NCBI GenBank assembly: GCA_958444395.1
Contig: CAUCOL010000081.1
Location: 1-7,705 of the forward strand
Source: an uncultured Lachnospiraceae bacterium
GTDB lineage: Bacteria; Bacillota; Clostridia; Lachnospirales; Lachnospiraceae
Length of the DNA: 7,705 bases
Direction of reading: 5' to 3'
Under the pieces are notes generated by a model, which was given only the letters and a program-made list of their open reading frames with translations, had not been told where the DNA came from and did no database searches. Made by a program: the position numbers and the translations under genes. Positions 6,045-7,705 of the stretch are shown here, in pieces. Numbering within the stretch: position 1 is the first letter of the stretch; every line of letters begins with the position of its first letter.

Positions 6045-6959
6045 ATGATTACTCGCATGAAAATAAAATTAAAAAAATATACATGGAAAGACATACGTGA
6101 AAAAGGAATGGAAATCGTCTTTCTGCTTTGTGCCTGCATTTCCATTCTGGCGGTTGCACTCATCTGCATCTTCCTGTTTTCCAATGGACTGCCTGGAATG
6201 GCAAAGATTGGCCTTAGGGATTTTATCTTTGGAAAAGACTGGAGACCGGGCAACCATGTTTTCGGCATTTTCTCGATGATAGTCGGAAGTATTTATATTA
6301 CGATCGGAGCGATTATCGTCGGTGTACCGATCGGGCTGTTGATGGCAGTGTTTATGGCAAGATTTTGTCCAAAGTGGCTGTATAAGTTCTTGAAACCGGG
6401 TGTGGAATTACTTGCAGGTATTCCATCTGTTGTATATGGATTTTTTGGACTGTGCGTACTTGTTCCGATTGTCCGTGACACATTCCGTGGACGCTTTCCG
6501 GGTGTGTACTGTGATGGTAACAGTATCCTGACGGCATCGATTCTGCTGGGTCTGATGATCCTTCCTACGATCATCAGTGTATCAGAAGCAGCCATACGTG
6601 CTGTACCGGATAAGTACTATCAGGGAGCATTGGCGCTGGGGGCAACGCACGAAAGAAGTGTATTTATGACCGTGGTTCCTGCTGCAAAATCAGGTATAAT
6701 GGCAGCTATTATTCTGGGAGTAGGACGTGCGATCGGTGAAACGATGGCAGTCATCATGGTTGCCGGAAATCAGCCGCGTATACCGGATAACATTTTGGCA
6801 GGTGTTCGTACAATGACGGCAAATATCGTTATTGAAATGGGATATGCCACGGATCTGCATCGGGAAGCACTGATTGCAACCGGTGTTGTACTTTTTGTAT
6901 TTATCCTGATCATTAATACCTTATTTTCATTATTAAAACGGAAGGAGGGAAAAGCATGA
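6045..6959 (+). CDS. pstC: Phosphate ABC transporter permease PstC
   Basis: Integral membrane subunit that forms the phosphate translocation path with PstA. Numbered from ATG 6045 (304 residues): a short basic N-terminus, TM1 at about 22-46, an extracytoplasmic segment, and a permease core with several further membrane segments from about 72 to 294. AGIPSVVYGFFGL (124-136) is typical of PstC/PstA. The EAA loop that contacts the PstB ATPase starts at EAAIRAVPDKYYQGALALGA (181-200) and ends at VVP (210-212). GVGRAIGETMAVIMVAGN (225-242) is a strong family signature. The start is ambiguous: AGAAAGG at 6037-6043 lies only 1 base before ATG 6045 and 13 bases before the in-frame ATG 6057, so neither spacing is ideal. 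The later start would give 300 residues. The gene ends in an ATGA overlap with pstA. Confidence 0.95.
   Translation: MITRMKIKLKKYTWKDIREKGMEIVFLLCACISILAVALICIFLFSNGLPGMAKIGLRDFIFGKDWRPGNHVFGIFSMIVGSIYITIGAIIVGVPIGLLMAVFMARFCPKWLYKFLKPGVELLAGIPSVVYGFFGLCVLVPIVRDTFRGRFPGVYCDGNSILTASILLGLMILPTIISVSEAAIRAVPDKYYQGALALGATHERSVFMTVVPAAKSGIMAAIILGVGRAIGETMAVIMVAGNQPRIPDNILAGVRTMTANIVIEMGYATDLHREALIATGVVLFVFILIINTLFSLLKRKEGKA
6942..6948 (+). promoter_or_regulatory. pstA ribosome binding site inside pstC
   Basis: A full AAGGAGG lies within the last codons of pstC, 7 bases before the pstA ATG at 6956. It is the strongest Shine-Dalgarno of the three pst genes seen here and, with the 4-base ATGA overlap, indicates coupled translation of the two permease subunits. 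Confidence 0.9.
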
Positions 6960-7705
6960 GTAATGGGAATCCGACAGGAAAGCAGCTGCAGGGGATCAAT
7001 CGACAGACTGTTTCGCAGAAGGTAAAAGGCTATCTGCACCATCCGGGCTCATTGGTTATGTTCCTGCTGACCGTGCTTTCCATGCTCCTGACTGTTCTGG
7101 CTTTGGGATCACTGGTGTTTTATATTCTGATCCGTGGGATACCGCATCTGACGCCGGATCTGTTTGCATGGGAGTATAATTCAGAAAATGTATCCATGCT
7201 GCCTTCTATAATTAACACATTGCTTCTTACCGGGCTGTCGATATTAATTGCCGGGCCGTTAGGAATTTTTGCTGCAATTTATATGGTGGAATATGCCAAA
7301 AAAGGAAATAAGCTGGTTTCACTGGTACGTATAACGGCAGAAACACTTTCCGGTATTCCATCCATTGTGTATGGCTTATTTGGAATGCTGTTTTTCTGCG
7401 GAACATTAAAACTCGGGTATTCTTGGATGTCCGGTTCTCTGACCGTTGCGATCATGGTTTTGCCAACGATCATGCGTACGACAGAGGAAGCGCTGCTGGC
7501 AGTACCTGACAGCTATCGGGAAGGCAGCTTTGGTCTGGGAGCAGGAAAACTCAGGACGGTCTTTAAGATTGTACTGCCCTCTGCCGTACCCGGTATTCTT
7601 TCCGGTGTGATCCTGTCCATCGGCCGTATCGTAGGGGAAACGGCAGCCCTGATCTTTACGGCGGGAACCGTTGCCAAAGTACCAAGCCTGATCACGACAC
7701 CGATC
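6956..7705 (+). CDS. pstA: Phosphate ABC transporter permease PstA (3' partial)
   Basis: Second membrane subunit of the phosphate importer, partner of PstC. The frame is open from ATG 6956 to the window end, giving 250 codons without a stop; the C-terminal portion, probably the last 40-50 residues, is missing. Residues 1-30 are a hydrophilic cytoplasmic N-terminus. TM1 is at about 32-58, followed by IRGIPHLTPDLF. Further membrane segments start near 84. AETLSGIPSIVYGLFGM (128-144) is the PstA/PstC signature. The EAA loop is EEALLAVPDSYREGSFGLGA (177-196), ending at VLP (206-208). SIGRIVGETAALIFTAGT (221-238) is the characteristic PstA segment. It overlaps pstC by 4 bases (ATGA). The ATPase gene pstB would be expected just beyond the window. 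Confidence 0.95.
   Translation, partial: MSNGNPTGKQLQGINRQTVSQKVKGYLHHPGSLVMFLLTVLSMLLTVLALGSLVFYILIRGIPHLTPDLFAWEYNSENVSMLPSIINTLLLTGLSILIAGPLGIFAAIYMVEYAKKGNKLVSLVRITAETLSGIPSIVYGLFGMLFFCGTLKLGYSWMSGSLTVAIMVLPTIMRTTEEALLAVPDSYREGSFGLGAGKLRTVFKIVLPSAVPGILSGVILSIGRIVGETAALIFTAGTVAKVPSLITTPI

Noticed and set aside
6097..6279. Plus-strand 60-codon frame overlapping the start of pstC
   Set aside because: It is out of frame with pstC, has no ribosome site and shows no conserved motif, whereas the pstC frame is strongly supported.

Overview
The window looks like chromosomal or metagenome-assembled DNA from a low-to-mid GC Gram-positive anaerobe of the Clostridia, most likely a Lachnospiraceae relative. 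The assignment rests on codon usage, AGGAGG-type ribosome binding sites, a lipoprotein phosphate-binding protein and an RND pump carrying a long coiled-coil insertion. It is inferred by eye; no search was run. All real genes read left to right.

Region 1 (1 to about 54) does not fit what follows. In the plus-strand pump frame it gives a proline-rich, non-conserved leader. On the minus strand it reads EAALAAARLGGKTLLATL, which resembles the N-terminal FAD-binding segment of MnmG/GidA. I suspect a chimeric or rearranged junction, so the pump gene probably lacks its true N-terminus.

Region 2 (about 54-4692) is an efflux operon: a roughly 1,320-residue RND permease with a coiled-coil hairpin of about 265 residues inserted in its first extracytoplasmic domain, then a TetR-family regulator 20 bases downstream, closed by a strong intrinsic terminator at 4655-4692.

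Region 3 (4693-5050) is non-coding. It holds two adjacent imperfect hairpins (4752-4802 and 4800-4823) whose G-U wobbles favour folding of plus-strand RNA. It also holds three 11-bp-spaced TTACAC/TTACAT/ATACAT direct repeats that look like a Pho box, a probable pst promoter and a 5' leader.

Region 4 (5051-7705) is the start of a high-affinity phosphate uptake operon: pstS (lipoprotein phosphate receptor), an intercistronic hairpin, pstC, and pstA, which overlaps pstC by 4 bases and runs off the window. The ATPase pstB and phoU would be expected next. The PstS protein is circularly permuted: its canonical C-terminal half comes first and its canonical N-terminal half last, with the new ends at the usual WxDVGG...PI linker between the two halves.

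The most notable points are the permuted PstS, the pump's giant coiled-coil insertion with its altered proton-relay residues, the structured RNA-like element before the Pho box, and the suspected junction at the left edge.
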